Shown here: positions 26,039 to 34,784 of the stretch, in pieces
How the letters are laid out: the number at the start of each line of letters is the position of its first letter
Position numbering within the stretch: the stretch's first letter is position 1
Assembly (NCBI RefSeq): GCF_050896395.1
Contig: NZ_JBPBBA010000004.1
Location: forward strand, 62,001 to 126,000
DNA length: 64,000 bases
Reading direction: 5' to 3'
Origin: Nioella aestuarii
GTDB lineage: Bacteria; Pseudomonadota; Alphaproteobacteria; Rhodobacterales; Rhodobacteraceae
Translations under genes and position numbers: made by a program
Notes under the pieces: generated by a model
What the model was told of the DNA's origin: nothing
Databases searched by the model: none
Seen by the model: the letters and a program-made list of their open reading frames with translations, nothing else

Positions 26039-26698
26039 ATGATCCGGTTGCATCATGTGCCGCAAAGCCGCTCGATGCGAACGCTATGGCTGCTGAATGA
26101 ACTGGGTGTGCCCTATGAGCTTCAGGTCTGGCCCTTCGACAAGTCACTCCGCTCGGCCGACTTTCTCGCAATGAACCCGGCTGGTCGTGTCCCGGCACTG
26201 GAGATCGACGGGGAGTGCTGGTGGGAAACCGGCGCAATCACCGAGCTTCTGTGCGAACGGTTCCCAAAGGCGGGAATGGGCCGTGCGCCTGGCGATCCCG
26301 ACCGCGCGACGTGGCTGATCTGGGTGCATTTTTCCGAGACGATCAGCCAACATGCCGCAGCCCTGACACAGCAGCATATCGCGCTGTATGACGATTCCAT
26401 GCGCAGCCCCGTTGTGATGAAGCTGGAAGCCAAGCGGCTGGAAAAGTGCTACGCGGCCATTGAGGCGCGGCTTCAAGGCCGCGATTACCTGCTCGACAGC
26501 GGCTTTTCTGCGGCGGATATTTCCGTGGGTCAGGCGCTCTATATGGCGCGCCATTTCGCGCGGCTTGTTCCGTTCCCGGCGCTGTCGGCATGGTATGACC
26601 GGATCACCAGTCGCCCTGGGTTCCTGATGTCACGTCCGACAGAGGCGCACCCTAAGTTGTACGAACGTGACTTCTATGAGCCGTGGGAGGCCGTTTGA
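26039..26698 (+). CDS. Glutathione S-transferase family protein
   Basis: 219 residues. The thioredoxin-like N-domain begins IRLHHVPQSRSMRTLWLLNE (SRS near residue 10 in the catalytic region), with NPAGRVPALEIDG and ETGAITELLCERFP as the glutathione-binding loop; a helical C-domain follows (YLLDSGFSAADISVGQAL). It may detoxify reactive CoA intermediates, but this is only context. ATG 26039 has AAAGGTGG before it. The stop overlaps the hmgL ATG (TGATG). Confidence 0.85.
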   Translation: MIRLHHVPQSRSMRTLWLLNELGVPYELQVWPFDKSLRSADFLAMNPAGRVPALEIDGECWWETGAITELLCERFPKAGMGRAPGDPDRATWLIWVHFSETISQHAAALTQQHIALYDDSMRSPVVMKLEAKRLEKCYAAIEARLQGRDYLLDSGFSAADISVGQALYMARHFARLVPFPALSAWYDRITSRPGFLMSRPTEAHPKLYERDFYEPWEAV

Positions 26699-27552
26699 TG
26701 CGCGAAGATGTCGAGATTTTCGAGGTCGGTCCACGCGACGGGTTGCAAAACGAGACGCGGCAAATCCCGACTGAAGCGAAGATTGCCCTGATCGACTGTC
26801 TCAGCAGGGCGGGTTTCCACCGGATCGAGGTGGCGAGCTTCGTCAGCCCCAAGTGGGTTCCGCAGATGGCGGATTCGGCAGCAATTCTGGCAGGGATCAC
26901 CCGTGCGCCGGGCATTTCCTATGCGGCGTTGACGCCGAACATGCGGGGCTACGAGGGCGCGAAGGCCGCGAAAGCGGACGAGATCGCCATCTTCGCATCG
27001 GCCTCGGAAGGCTTCTCCAAAGCCAATATCAACGCAACGATAGAAGAAAGCATCACCCGCTTCGTGCCGGTGGCGCAGGCGGCCAAGGCCGACGGCATCC
27101 CGGTGCGCGGCTACATCTCTTGCGTGACCGACTGCCCGTTCGACGGGCCAACACCGCCCTCGGAGGTGGCCCGCGTGGCCGCCACGCTGCGCAATATCGG
27201 CTCTTACGAAATCTCGCTTGGCGACACGATCGGGCAGGGGCGGCCAGAGACAGTGGATGCGATGCTGGCGGCGGTGCTGGAGGAATGCGCGCCGGAAGAA
27301 CTGGCCGGTCATTTCCATGACACAGCGGGTCGGGCGCTGGCCAATATCGAAGTGTCGTTGGCGCGGGGCTTACGGGTTTTTGATGCCGCTGTCGGCGGGC
27401 TTGGTGGCTGTCCATACGCGCCGGGGGCGGAGGGCAATGTCGCCACCGAGGCCGTGGCCGCGCGGGTGGCAGAGCTTGGCTATGAGACCGGGCTCGACAT
27501 GGATGTGATCGCCGAAGCCGCGCACATGGCGCGCGCGATGCGGAAGGGATGA
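26698..27552 (+). CDS. hmgL: Hydroxymethylglutaryl-CoA lyase
   Basis: 284 residues, DRE-TIM metallolyase. The EVGPRDGLQNE opening and the catalytic-cysteine signature VGGLGGCPYAPGAEGN are both present, as are ASFVSPKWVPQMAD and GHFHDTAGRALANI. It splits 3-hydroxy-3-methylglutaryl-CoA into acetyl-CoA and acetoacetate, the last step of leucine degradation. It is coupled to the GST by one-base overlap and followed by the hydratase three bases on. Confidence 0.95.
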   Translation: MREDVEIFEVGPRDGLQNETRQIPTEAKIALIDCLSRAGFHRIEVASFVSPKWVPQMADSAAILAGITRAPGISYAALTPNMRGYEGAKAAKADEIAIFASASEGFSKANINATIEESITRFVPVAQAAKADGIPVRGYISCVTDCPFDGPTPPSEVARVAATLRNIGSYEISLGDTIGQGRPETVDAMLAAVLEECAPEELAGHFHDTAGRALANIEVSLARGLRVFDAAVGGLGGCPYAPGAEGNVATEAVAARVAELGYETGLDMDVIAEAAHMARAMRKG

Positions 27553-27555
27553 GAG

Positions 27556-28338
27556 ATGGACACGATTCGGATTGACGTGGACGGTCGCGGGGTCGCCACG
27601 CTGACGCTGGCGCGAGAGGACAAGCACAATGCTTTGTCTGCCCGGATGATCGCGGAACTGACCGAGGCGGCAGAGCGGCTTGGGGCTGATCCTGAGGTGC
27701 GTGTCGTGGTGCTGACAGGGGCGGGGCGCAGCTTTTGCGCAGGCGGTGATCTTGCCTGGATGAAGGACCAGATGGCCGCTGATGCCGAGACCCGCGGGCG
27801 CGAAGCGCGCAACCTGGCCGAAATGCTGGGCGCGCTGGACCGTATGCCCAAGCCGCTGATTGGCCGGGTTCAGGGGCAGGCATTTGGTGGCGGCATCGGC
27901 ATGATGTCGGTCTGTGATGTAGCCGTGGGCGTTAATGGTGCAAAGTTTGGGCTGACGGAAACCCGGCTGGGGCTGATCCCGGCCACGATCGGGCCCTATG
28001 TGGTGGCACGCATGGGCGCAGCCCGAGCGCGGCGGGTGTTCATGTCAGCGCGCATCTTCGACGCGGCCGAAGCGATGGAATTGGGTCTGCTCGCCAAGGT
28101 CGTTGCCGCGGACGATCTGGATGCGGCGGTGGAGGCCGAGGTCGCGCCCTATCTGAATTGCGCGCCAGGCGCGGTGGCGAAGGCCAAGGCCCTGGTTGCG
28201 GCGCTGGAGCCGCGTGTGAATGATGCCGTGGTGGATATGACCATTGCTGCGCTTGTCGATGCATGGGAGAGCGACGAGGGGCCGGAAGGCGTCGCGGCCT
28301 TTTTCGAGAAGCGAAAACCGCACTGGCAGAAGGGCTGA
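27556..28338 (+). CDS. Enoyl-CoA hydratase, probable methylglutaconyl-CoA hydratase
   Basis: 260 residues, crotonase fold. The oxyanion-hole blocks DKHNALSARM and GRSFCAGGDLAWMK are seen, with GQAFGGGIGMMSVCDVAVG and the TETRLGLIPATIGPYVV region of hydratases. Position behind hmgL and ahead of nothing else in the pathway makes it the expected 3-methylglutaconyl-CoA hydratase (often named liuC), which supplies HmgL. Specificity is inferred from operon context. Confidence 0.88.
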   Translation: MDTIRIDVDGRGVATLTLAREDKHNALSARMIAELTEAAERLGADPEVRVVVLTGAGRSFCAGGDLAWMKDQMAADAETRGREARNLAEMLGALDRMPKPLIGRVQGQAFGGGIGMMSVCDVAVGVNGAKFGLTETRLGLIPATIGPYVVARMGAARARRVFMSARIFDAAEAMELGLLAKVVAADDLDAAVEAEVAPYLNCAPGAVAKAKALVAALEPRVNDAVVDMTIAALVDAWESDEGPEGVAAFFEKRKPHWQKG

Positions 28339-28399
28339 GGGGCTTGCCAAGTTCATTGCACTGACGTTTTCTCAGCGCTGAAACAGGGAGGCATCGGCC

Positions 28400-29194
28400 A
28401 TGGGCATTACAGTCACTGACCAGCAGATCGCGGATTTTGCCCGTGATGGTGCGGTTTTCATCAAGGGGCTCTTTGCTGATCATGTGGAAACCCTGCGCGC
28501 AGGCGTGGAGCGGAACATGGCGGAGCCAGGGCCTTATGCGGCTGAGAACCTGCTGCCGGGAGAGGGCGGGCGCTTCTTTGACGACTATTGCAACTGGACG
28601 CGGATAGCAGAGTTCGAGGAGGTCATTCGCCATTCCGACGCGGCACGGGTGGCGGGTGCACTGATGCGCTCGGATGCGGTTCAGGTGTTCCATGATCATG
28701 TGTTGGTGAAGGAGCCGGGAACCTCGAAACCCACGCCCTGGCATCAGGACGGGCCCTATTATTTCGTCGAGGGGGAACAGACCATCAGCTTTTGGTCTCC
28801 GCTCGATCCGGTGACTGACGCGACGCTGCGCCTGGTGGCGGGCAGCCACAAGTGGCCCAAGCCGGTATTGCCCACCAGATGGTTGAAAGAAGACGCGTTT
28901 TTTCCAGATGAAGGCGCTTATATCCCGGTGCCCGATCCGGATGCGGAGGGTATGACAGTGCTGGAGTGGCAGATGGAACCGGGCGATGCGGTGGCCTTTG
29001 ACTACCGCACCCTGCATGGTGCGCGTGGCAACACGAGCGACCGCCGCCGTCGGGCGTTTTCGGTGCGATTCCTGGGCGATGATGCAAGGTATGTGGAACG
29101 GCCCGGGCGGACCTCGCCGCCGTTTCCTGGGCATGACATGGAGCCTGGGCAGCGATTGCGAGAGGACTGGTTTCCGATCGTCTGGCCACGTTGA
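28400..29194 (+). CDS. Phytanoyl-CoA dioxygenase (PhyH)-family protein
   Basis: 264 residues, Fe(II)/2-oxoglutarate oxygenase. The facial triad is visible: PTPWHQDGPYY gives His115 and Asp117, and RTLHGARGN gives His206, with Arg near residue 217 for 2-oxoglutarate. Preceded by CAGGGAGG at ribosome-binding distance. It lies 61 bases after the hydratase gene on the same strand; it could be the last gene of the operon or separate. The substrate is unknown. Confidence 0.85.
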   Translation: MGITVTDQQIADFARDGAVFIKGLFADHVETLRAGVERNMAEPGPYAAENLLPGEGGRFFDDYCNWTRIAEFEEVIRHSDAARVAGALMRSDAVQVFHDHVLVKEPGTSKPTPWHQDGPYYFVEGEQTISFWSPLDPVTDATLRLVAGSHKWPKPVLPTRWLKEDAFFPDEGAYIPVPDPDAEGMTVLEWQMEPGDAVAFDYRTLHGARGNTSDRRRRAFSVRFLGDDARYVERPGRTSPPFPGHDMEPGQRLREDWFPIVWPR

Positions 29195-29590
29195 GAGGGT
29201 TCGCCGCACGCTGCACGCGCGTCGATCCGTGCGGCCCGTTCCGGGCCGTATCAATTTTCTTCCCGGGAAAACTCCACTGTTCAGAACGGGGAGCTGCCCC
29301 TGCCGCTGCGCGACTCTCCCGAGGTCTGTCTATTAAGATGAGACCTCGGATTCTGACCAAAACGGGCGATCACGCGCGGCTGGTTGCAGGCGTTCGGGGG
29401 CAGGGGTGGGATATATTGCAGGCCCTGCGGTGATTTTTCCTGCCACAAGCCCCCCTGTGGCGCTTTGCTTCGGTTGACCCCCGCGCGGCACGGGCATAAA
29501 CAGCGAACAGTCCCCGCGCGCAGTCGCGTTTAGCGGGGGATGACCCTGCGCCACACCTGCCGTGGCGCCCGCGAGCCGAAGGAGCCAGCC
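29195..29590. other. Non-coding gap ahead of nuoA
   Basis: 396 bases between the PhyH gene and nuoA. No supported gene; short open frames lack any signal. It should hold the promoter of the nuo locus, and one candidate is listed separately at 29474-29502. Confidence 0.6.
29474..29502 (+). promoter_or_regulatory. Weak candidate promoter of the nuo locus
   Basis: TTGACC (29474-29479) and TAAACA (29497-29502) are 17 bases apart, about 90 bases before the nuoA start. The -35 is good and the -10 poor. No other pair in the gap is better. Confidence 0.3.
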
Positions 29591-29956
29591 TTGGAAGACC
29601 TGCTCAGGGATTATGCGCCCGTTCTGATCTTTCTCGCCCTTGCCATCGGGCTTGGGATTGTCCTCATCCTTGCCGCCGTCATTCTGGCGGTCCGTAACCC
29701 GGACCCCGAAAAGGTGTCGGCCTATGAATGCGGGTTCAACGCCTTCGACGATGCGCGGATGAAATTCGATGTGCGGTTCTACCTCGTGTCGATTCTGTTC
29801 ATCATCTTCGACCTGGAAATTGCGTTCCTGTTCCCATGGGGCGTGGCCTTCCCGGAAATGTCGATGCTGGGCTTCTGGTCTATGATGATTTTCCTGGCCG
29901 TGCTGACCATCGGCTTTGCCTATGAATGGAAGAAGGGGGCCCTCGAATGGGAGTGA
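29591..29956 (+). CDS. nuoA: NADH-quinone oxidoreductase subunit A
   Basis: 121 residues, three membrane helices. The conserved YECGFNAFDDARMKFDVRFY loop and FIIFDLEIAFLFPW follow helix 1. A TTG start at 29591 is preferred: GAAGGAG sits seven bases upstream and the protein then begins MEDLLRDYAPVLIF as in related NuoA, whereas an ATG 17 codons upstream adds a charged tail unlike the family. First gene of the complex I locus; overlaps nuoB by ten bases. Confidence 0.95.
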   Translation: MEDLLRDYAPVLIFLALAIGLGIVLILAAVILAVRNPDPEKVSAYECGFNAFDDARMKFDVRFYLVSILFIIFDLEIAFLFPWGVAFPEMSMLGFWSMMIFLAVLTIGFAYEWKKGALEWE

Positions 29957-30480
29957 TGACCAGCGCCAACACCGCCGGTGTGGACAAGGACGTTGCCACC
30001 CGCGCCCTGAATGCCGAGCTTCAGGACAAGGGCTTTCTGCTGACCACCGCAGATGACCTGATCAACTGGGCGCGGACCGGCAGCTTGCACTGGATGACTT
30101 TTGGTCTCGCCTGCTGCGCGGTCGAGATGATGCATACCTCGATGCCGCGTTATGACGCCGAGCGGTTCGGGATCGCGCCGCGCGCCTCCCCGCGGCAGTC
30201 GGACGTGATGATTGTGGCCGGCACGCTGACCAACAAGATGGCGCCCGCTTTGCGCAAGGTCTATGACCAGATGCCAGAGCCGCGCTATGTGATCTCCATG
30301 GGATCCTGCGCCAATGGCGGTGGCTATTATCACTACAGCTATTCCGTGGTGCGCGGCTGTGACCGGATCGTACCGGTAGACCTTTACGTTCCCGGCTGCC
30401 CGCCGACGGCAGAGGCGCTGCTTTACGGCCTGCTTCAGCTGCAGCGCAAAATCCGCCGCACCGGCACCATTACCCGCTAA
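29947..30480 (+). CDS. nuoB: NADH-quinone oxidoreductase subunit B
   Basis: 177 residues, the subunit carrying the terminal N2 [4Fe-4S] cluster next to the quinone site. The ligand cysteines are visible in GLACCAVEMMH (the unusual adjacent pair), ISMGSCANGGGYYHYSYS and YVPGCPPTAEALLYG. ATG 29947 (MGVMTSANTAG) lies inside the nuoA end; GGGGG precedes it. Confidence 0.97.
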   Translation: MGVMTSANTAGVDKDVATRALNAELQDKGFLLTTADDLINWARTGSLHWMTFGLACCAVEMMHTSMPRYDAERFGIAPRASPRQSDVMIVAGTLTNKMAPALRKVYDQMPEPRYVISMGSCANGGGYYHYSYSVVRGCDRIVPVDLYVPGCPPTAEALLYGLLQLQRKIRRTGTITR

Positions 30481-30510
30481 GCGCGCCCGCGCTGACCGAG
30501 GAGACGACGC

Positions 30511-31125
30511 ATGAGTGAAGACGCCCTTCGCGAACTGGCTGACCTGATCACCCTCAAACAGGGCGACGCGGTTATCGGCACCGAGATCGCCCATGGCGAG
30601 TTGACGGTGGAGATTACGCTGGCCTCGATCCCGGCCTTCATGGACTTCCTGAAGACTGACACTGCCTGCCGGTTTTCGACTTTGGTGGACATCACCGCCG
30701 TCGACTACCCGTCGCGCGACAAGCGCTTCGACATGGTCTGGCATTTCCTGTCGATGTATCAGAACCACCGCATCCGGGTGAAAACCCAGATCCGCGAGGA
30801 AGACATGGTGCCTTCGATCACCGGTGTCTATCCCGCGGCCAACTGGTTCGAGCGGGAAGTGTTCGACATGTATGGTGTGCTGTTTTCCGGCCACCCGGAC
30901 CTGCGCCGCATCCTGACCGACTATGGCTTCCGCGGCTATCCGCTGCGCAAGGACTTCCCGACCACCGGCTATACCGAACTGCGCTATGACGAGGCGCTGA
31001 AGCGCGTGGTCTATGAGCCGGTAAAGCTGGTTCAGGACTATCGCCAGTTCGATTTCATGAGCCCTTGGGAAGGCGCCGAGTACATCTTGCCGGGCGACGA
31101 AAAACCCGAGGCCGCGAAAGGCTGA
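30511..31125 (+). CDS. nuoC: NADH-quinone oxidoreductase subunit C
   Basis: 204 residues, the 30-kDa peripheral-arm subunit, separate from NuoD as in alphaproteobacteria. The family signature is present as EREVFDMYGVLFSGHPDLRR followed by ILTDYGFRGYPLRKDFP. ATG 30511 follows GAGGAGACGACGC. The next gene is an unrelated sulfotransferase nine bases on. Confidence 0.96.
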   Translation: MSEDALRELADLITLKQGDAVIGTEIAHGELTVEITLASIPAFMDFLKTDTACRFSTLVDITAVDYPSRDKRFDMVWHFLSMYQNHRIRVKTQIREEDMVPSITGVYPAANWFEREVFDMYGVLFSGHPDLRRILTDYGFRGYPLRKDFPTTGYTELRYDEALKRVVYEPVKLVQDYRQFDFMSPWEGAEYILPGDEKPEAAKG

Positions 31126-31133
31126 TCACGGTC

Positions 31134-32003
31134 ATGGCACAGGCGACACTCCTTTTCGGGATCGGCGCGGCAAAGGCAGGGACGACCTGGCTTTACCGCT
31201 ATCTTGCCGCGCATCCCGAAGTGCGCCTGCCCGCCGTCAAGGAACTGCATTACTTTGACACCTGCGAAACCGGCAAATTCGACCGGCAGGTGAGCCGCAT
31301 GACCCGTGAACGCAAGCGCCGCAAGGACCGCCTGCCCACGGGCGACGCGCGTCTGGACAAGCGGCTGCAACGCGAGGTCTGGGCCTATACGGGCTGGCTC
31401 AACGTGATCCGCGAAGGGCGGAACGATGCGGGCTATCTGGCGTTTCTGAACCACAATGCAGGCGAGGCGAAGGTGGTGGGCGATATCACCCCGGCCTATG
31501 CGACGCTGAGCGAGACCAGCCTGACCCGCATGGCGGCACTGGCCCCGGTCACGCGCTTTGTCTTCCTGATGCGCGACCCGCTGGACCGTCTTTGGTCCAA
31601 CATCCGCATGGCCGCGACCCGCAAGGGTGGCGATCTGGCTGCGACTGCAGGGGCGCTGCTCGACAAGGTGATTGGCGGCGAGGATCAGACAATGGCGGCG
31701 CGCTGCGATTACGCGGGCACACTCGCCCGGCTGAACGCGGCGCTGGACCCGGCCAAGCTGTTCACGGCCTTTTACGAAACCCTCTTCCAGCCCGACACGC
31801 TGGCCCGGTTATGCGGCTTTCTCGGCATTGCCGAGCGGCCTGCGAATACCGAGGCGCGGGTTCTGGCGGGGGAAGACTTGCAGATGACCGAGGCGCAGCG
31901 CGCCCGCGCGATGGCGTGGCTTGCCCCTCAGTATGATGCGGTGCGCGGGCATATGGGTGCCTTGCCGCAACGCTGGACGGATAACATGGAGGCGCTGGCA
32001 TGA
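31134..32003 (+). CDS. PAPS-dependent sulfotransferase-family protein within nuo locus
   Basis: 289 residues. The 5'-phosphosulfate-binding segment LLFGIGAAKAGTTWLYRYL lies near the N-terminus and the 3'-phosphate block FVFLMRDPLDRLWSNIRMA in the middle, the two standard sulfotransferase motifs. It would transfer sulfate from PAPS to an unknown acceptor. The ATG is nine bases after the nuoC stop and its stop overlaps nuoD (ATGA), so it is expressed with complex I. Bacterial sulfotransferases in operons like this have no assigned role in respiration. Confidence 0.85.
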   Translation: MAQATLLFGIGAAKAGTTWLYRYLAAHPEVRLPAVKELHYFDTCETGKFDRQVSRMTRERKRRKDRLPTGDARLDKRLQREVWAYTGWLNVIREGRNDAGYLAFLNHNAGEAKVVGDITPAYATLSETSLTRMAALAPVTRFVFLMRDPLDRLWSNIRMAATRKGGDLAATAGALLDKVIGGEDQTMAARCDYAGTLARLNAALDPAKLFTAFYETLFQPDTLARLCGFLGIAERPANTEARVLAGEDLQMTEAQRARAMAWLAPQYDAVRGHMGALPQRWTDNMEALA

Positions 32004-33223
32004 TGGATGGCGGCAAAGGCTTCGAAGACGCTCTGACAGGCGAACAGAAGATCCGGAATTTCAACATCAACTTCGGGCCTCAGCACCCGGCGGCCCACGG
32101 CGTGTTGCGTCTGGTGCTGGAGCTGGATGGCGAGATCGTCGAACGCTGCGACCCTCATATCGGGCTGCTGCATCGCGGGACCGAAAAATTGATGGAATCC
32201 CGCACCTATCTGCAGAACCTGCCTTACTTTGACCGGCTGGATTATGTGGCGCCGATGAATCAGGAACATGCCTGGTGTCTGGCGATCGAAAAGCTGACCG
32301 GTGTGGAAGTGCCCCGCCGTGCCAGCCTGATCCGGGTGCTCTATTCCGAGATCGGTCGGGTGCTGAACCACCTGCTGAACGTCACCACGCAGGCTATGGA
32401 TGTGGGCGCGCTGACGCCGCCGCTGTGGGGCTTCGAGGAACGCGAGAAGTTGATGGTGTTCTATGAACGGGCCTGTGGCGCGCGTCTGCACGCGGCCTAT
32501 TTCCGCCCCGGTGGTGTCCATCAGGATCTGCCGCCCGAGCTGATCGACGATATCGAGACCTGGGCGAATGAATTCCCCGCCAAGCTCGACGATATCGACG
32601 GGCTGCTGACCGAGAACCGCATCTTCAAACAGCGCAACGCCGATATCGGTGTGGTGAGCGAACAGGAAATCCTCGACTGGGGCTTTTCCGGTGTCATGGT
32701 GCGTGGCTCGGGCCTCGCCTGGGATTTGCGCCGCGCGCAGCCTTATGAATGCTACGACGAGTTCGAGTTCCAGATCCCCGTTGGCAAGAACGGCGACTGC
32801 TATGACCGCTACCTCGTTCGAATGGAAGAGATGCGCCAGTCGGTGTCGATTATCCATCAGGCGATTGCCAAGCTGCGTGCGCCCGAAGGGCAGGGCGATA
32901 TTCTTGCCCGCGGCAAGATCACACCGCCCAAGCGGGGCGACATGAAGACCTCGATGGAGGCGCTGATCCACCACTTCAAACTGTATACCGAGGGCTTCCA
33001 CGTGCCTGCAGGTGAGGTTTACGCGGCGGTTGAGGCCCCCAAGGGCGAGTTCGGCGTCTACCTTGTGGCCGATGGCACCAACAAACCGTACAAGGCCAAG
33101 ATCCGCGCGCCGGGCTATCTGCACCTGCAAGCGATGGACCATGTCGCGACTGGCCACCAGCTGGCCGACGTGGCCGCCATCATCGGCACCATGGACGTGG
33201 TGTTCGGAGAGATTGACCGTTGA
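32000..33223 (+). CDS. nuoD: NADH-quinone oxidoreductase subunit D
   Basis: 407 residues, 49-kDa quinone-site subunit related to hydrogenase large subunits. NFGPQHPAAHGVLRLVLELD, LLHRGTEKLMESRTY, DYVAPMNQEH and a C-terminal DVVFGEIDR are all intact. It starts inside the sulfotransferase stop (ATGA) and its TGA overlaps the TTG start of the following small membrane gene. Confidence 0.97.
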   Translation: MMDGGKGFEDALTGEQKIRNFNINFGPQHPAAHGVLRLVLELDGEIVERCDPHIGLLHRGTEKLMESRTYLQNLPYFDRLDYVAPMNQEHAWCLAIEKLTGVEVPRRASLIRVLYSEIGRVLNHLLNVTTQAMDVGALTPPLWGFEEREKLMVFYERACGARLHAAYFRPGGVHQDLPPELIDDIETWANEFPAKLDDIDGLLTENRIFKQRNADIGVVSEQEILDWGFSGVMVRGSGLAWDLRRAQPYECYDEFEFQIPVGKNGDCYDRYLVRMEEMRQSVSIIHQAIAKLRAPEGQGDILARGKITPPKRGDMKTSMEALIHHFKLYTEGFHVPAGEVYAAVEAPKGEFGVYLVADGTNKPYKAKIRAPGYLHLQAMDHVATGHQLADVAAIIGTMDVVFGEIDR

Positions 33224-33588
33224 GCCTTTCGCTTCTCACGACGATCTGCGGCGGTATCACCGTCCTGATCCTGGCTCTGCTGGCCTGGGCGTTCTGGACC
33301 AATCCGGAACGCGGGTTGGAACAGACCACGCACCGTCCTGAGAAGCTGCCAACCGTGATGGCCGACCGCTATACTGCTTTCTCAGTCCTGGCGCTGGTCT
33401 TCACGATCTACGGGGATCTCAACGTCCTTATCGCCCTTTTCGCCGTCTGCGCCTTCATGGGCTTTGCCGATGGCCTGATCTACGCCCGCGCCGGGCATCC
33501 GCATATGAAACACACGATCTCGGGTGTGCTGTCGACCGTTGCTCTTGGCATCGCCGTATCTGCCCGTTTGACCGAAGGAGCCAGCTAA
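33220..33588 (+). CDS. Small membrane protein of unknown function between nuoD and nuoE
   Basis: 122 residues beginning at TTG 33220 (overlap TTGA with nuoD). An N-terminal hydrophobic helix (about 5-27) is followed by a short loop and two or three more helices (YTAFSVLALVFTIYG, LIALFAVCAFMGFADGLIYA, SGVLSTVALGIAVSA). No motif recognised. It ends in TAATG with nuoE. The tight coupling on both sides suggests a complex I-associated or assembly role, by position only. Confidence 0.72.
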   Translation: MSLSLLTTICGGITVLILALLAWAFWTNPERGLEQTTHRPEKLPTVMADRYTAFSVLALVFTIYGDLNVLIALFAVCAFMGFADGLIYARAGHPHMKHTISGVLSTVALGIAVSARLTEGAS

Positions 33589-34652
33589 TGCTTCGCCGCC
33601 TCTACCATGACCAGCCCGAAAGCTTTGCCTTCACCCCCGCCAACCAGGCCTGGGCCGAGGCGCAGATCACCAAATACCCCGAAGGCCGCGCGCAATCGGC
33701 GGTGATCCCCCTGCTGTGGCGGGCTCAGGAACAGGAAGGCTGGCTGACGCGGCCCGCGATCGAAGCGGTGTCCGACATGCTGGGAATGACCTATATCCGC
33801 ACGCTGGAAGTGGCGACCTTCTATTTCATGTTCCAGTTGCAGCCGGTTGGCGCGATTGCGCATGTGCAGGTTTGCGGTACCACGTCCTGCATGATCTGCG
33901 GCGCGGAAGATCTGATTGCAGTGTGTAAGGACAAGATCGCCGCAAATGCGCATGAGCTGTCGGCGGATGGCAATTTCAGCTGGGAAGAGGTGGAATGCCT
34001 GGGCGCCTGCGCGAACGCGCCGATGGTGCAGATCGGAAAGGACTACTACGAGGATCTGACGGCTGAGAAATTCGCCTGGATTCTGGACGAACTGGCCGCA
34101 GGCCGTGTGCCCACACCTGGCCCGCAGAACGGGCGTTATGCGTCGGAACCGCTGTCTGGTCTGACCTCGCTCAAGGATCATGAGGCCGGACGCGACAGCT
34201 TGAACGCTTCCGCCCGCTTGGCCGCCGATATCGGTGATACGGTCAAGCGCATTGATGGCACCGAAGTACCGTTGCTGGCCCCCTGGGGCAAGCAATCGGG
34301 CGGCGCCGCTCCCGCCGAGGCTGCGGCCCCCGCCGCAAAGCCCAAGCCTGCGCCTAAGCCAAAAGCAGAGGCCCCCGCACCTGCTCCGGCCCCTGCGGCG
34401 GATGTCGCGGAAGTGGAACCTGAATTGCTGAGCGCCCCGCGTGAAGGCCGCGAGGCGGACGATCTGAAAAAGATCTCTGGTGTTGGCCCCAAGTTGGAAG
34501 AGCTGCTGAATTCCATGGGCTTCTGGCATTTCGACCAGATTGCTGCTTGGGGTCCGTCCGAAATTGCCTGGGTCGATGCGCGTCTCAAGTTCAAGGGCCG
34601 GATCGAGCGCGACAACTGGGTTGCCCAGGCTACGGAGCTGGCTGGCTCCTGA
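33588..34652 (+). CDS. nuoE: NADH-quinone oxidoreductase subunit E with C-terminal H3TH-like extension
   Basis: 354 residues, about twice a normal NuoE. Residues 1 to about 200 are the 24-kDa thioredoxin-like [2Fe-2S] subunit with ligand cysteines in VQVCGTTSCMICG and CLGACANAPMVQ. An Ala/Pro/Lys-rich linker (about 245-285) leads to a 64-residue domain (291-354) with SGVGPKLEELLNSMGFWHFD, a helix-hairpin-helix-like motif of the COG3743 (FEN1-like H3TH) type. The same domain occurs in the two genes at 35.6 and 36.3 kb. Function of the extension is unknown. Confidence 0.95.
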   Translation: MLRRLYHDQPESFAFTPANQAWAEAQITKYPEGRAQSAVIPLLWRAQEQEGWLTRPAIEAVSDMLGMTYIRTLEVATFYFMFQLQPVGAIAHVQVCGTTSCMICGAEDLIAVCKDKIAANAHELSADGNFSWEEVECLGACANAPMVQIGKDYYEDLTAEKFAWILDELAAGRVPTPGPQNGRYASEPLSGLTSLKDHEAGRDSLNASARLAADIGDTVKRIDGTEVPLLAPWGKQSGGAAPAEAAAPAAKPKPAPKPKAEAPAPAPAPAADVAEVEPELLSAPREGREADDLKKISGVGPKLEELLNSMGFWHFDQIAAWGPSEIAWVDARLKFKGRIERDNWVAQATELAGS

Positions 34653-34687
34653 GCGGAGAGGCCAAGCACCCCTGTCTGAAGATAGCA

Positions 34688-34716
34688 CCCCTGCATCCCG
34701 TGATGCGGGGGTTTTT
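34688..34716 (+). terminator. Intrinsic terminator after nuoE
   Basis: CCCCTGCAT-CCCGTG-ATGCGGGGG followed by TTTTT. The 9-bp stem has one G:T pair. It lies 35 bases after the nuoE stop and would end or attenuate the upstream nuoA-E transcript in the middle of the complex I locus. Confidence 0.85.
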
Positions 34717-34784
34717 CTTGCTTAAGGTGGCGGTGTCCGTAACCTATGCTTGAGTTTGTAGGGTGAGACGCGCCGGAGGCTGAC

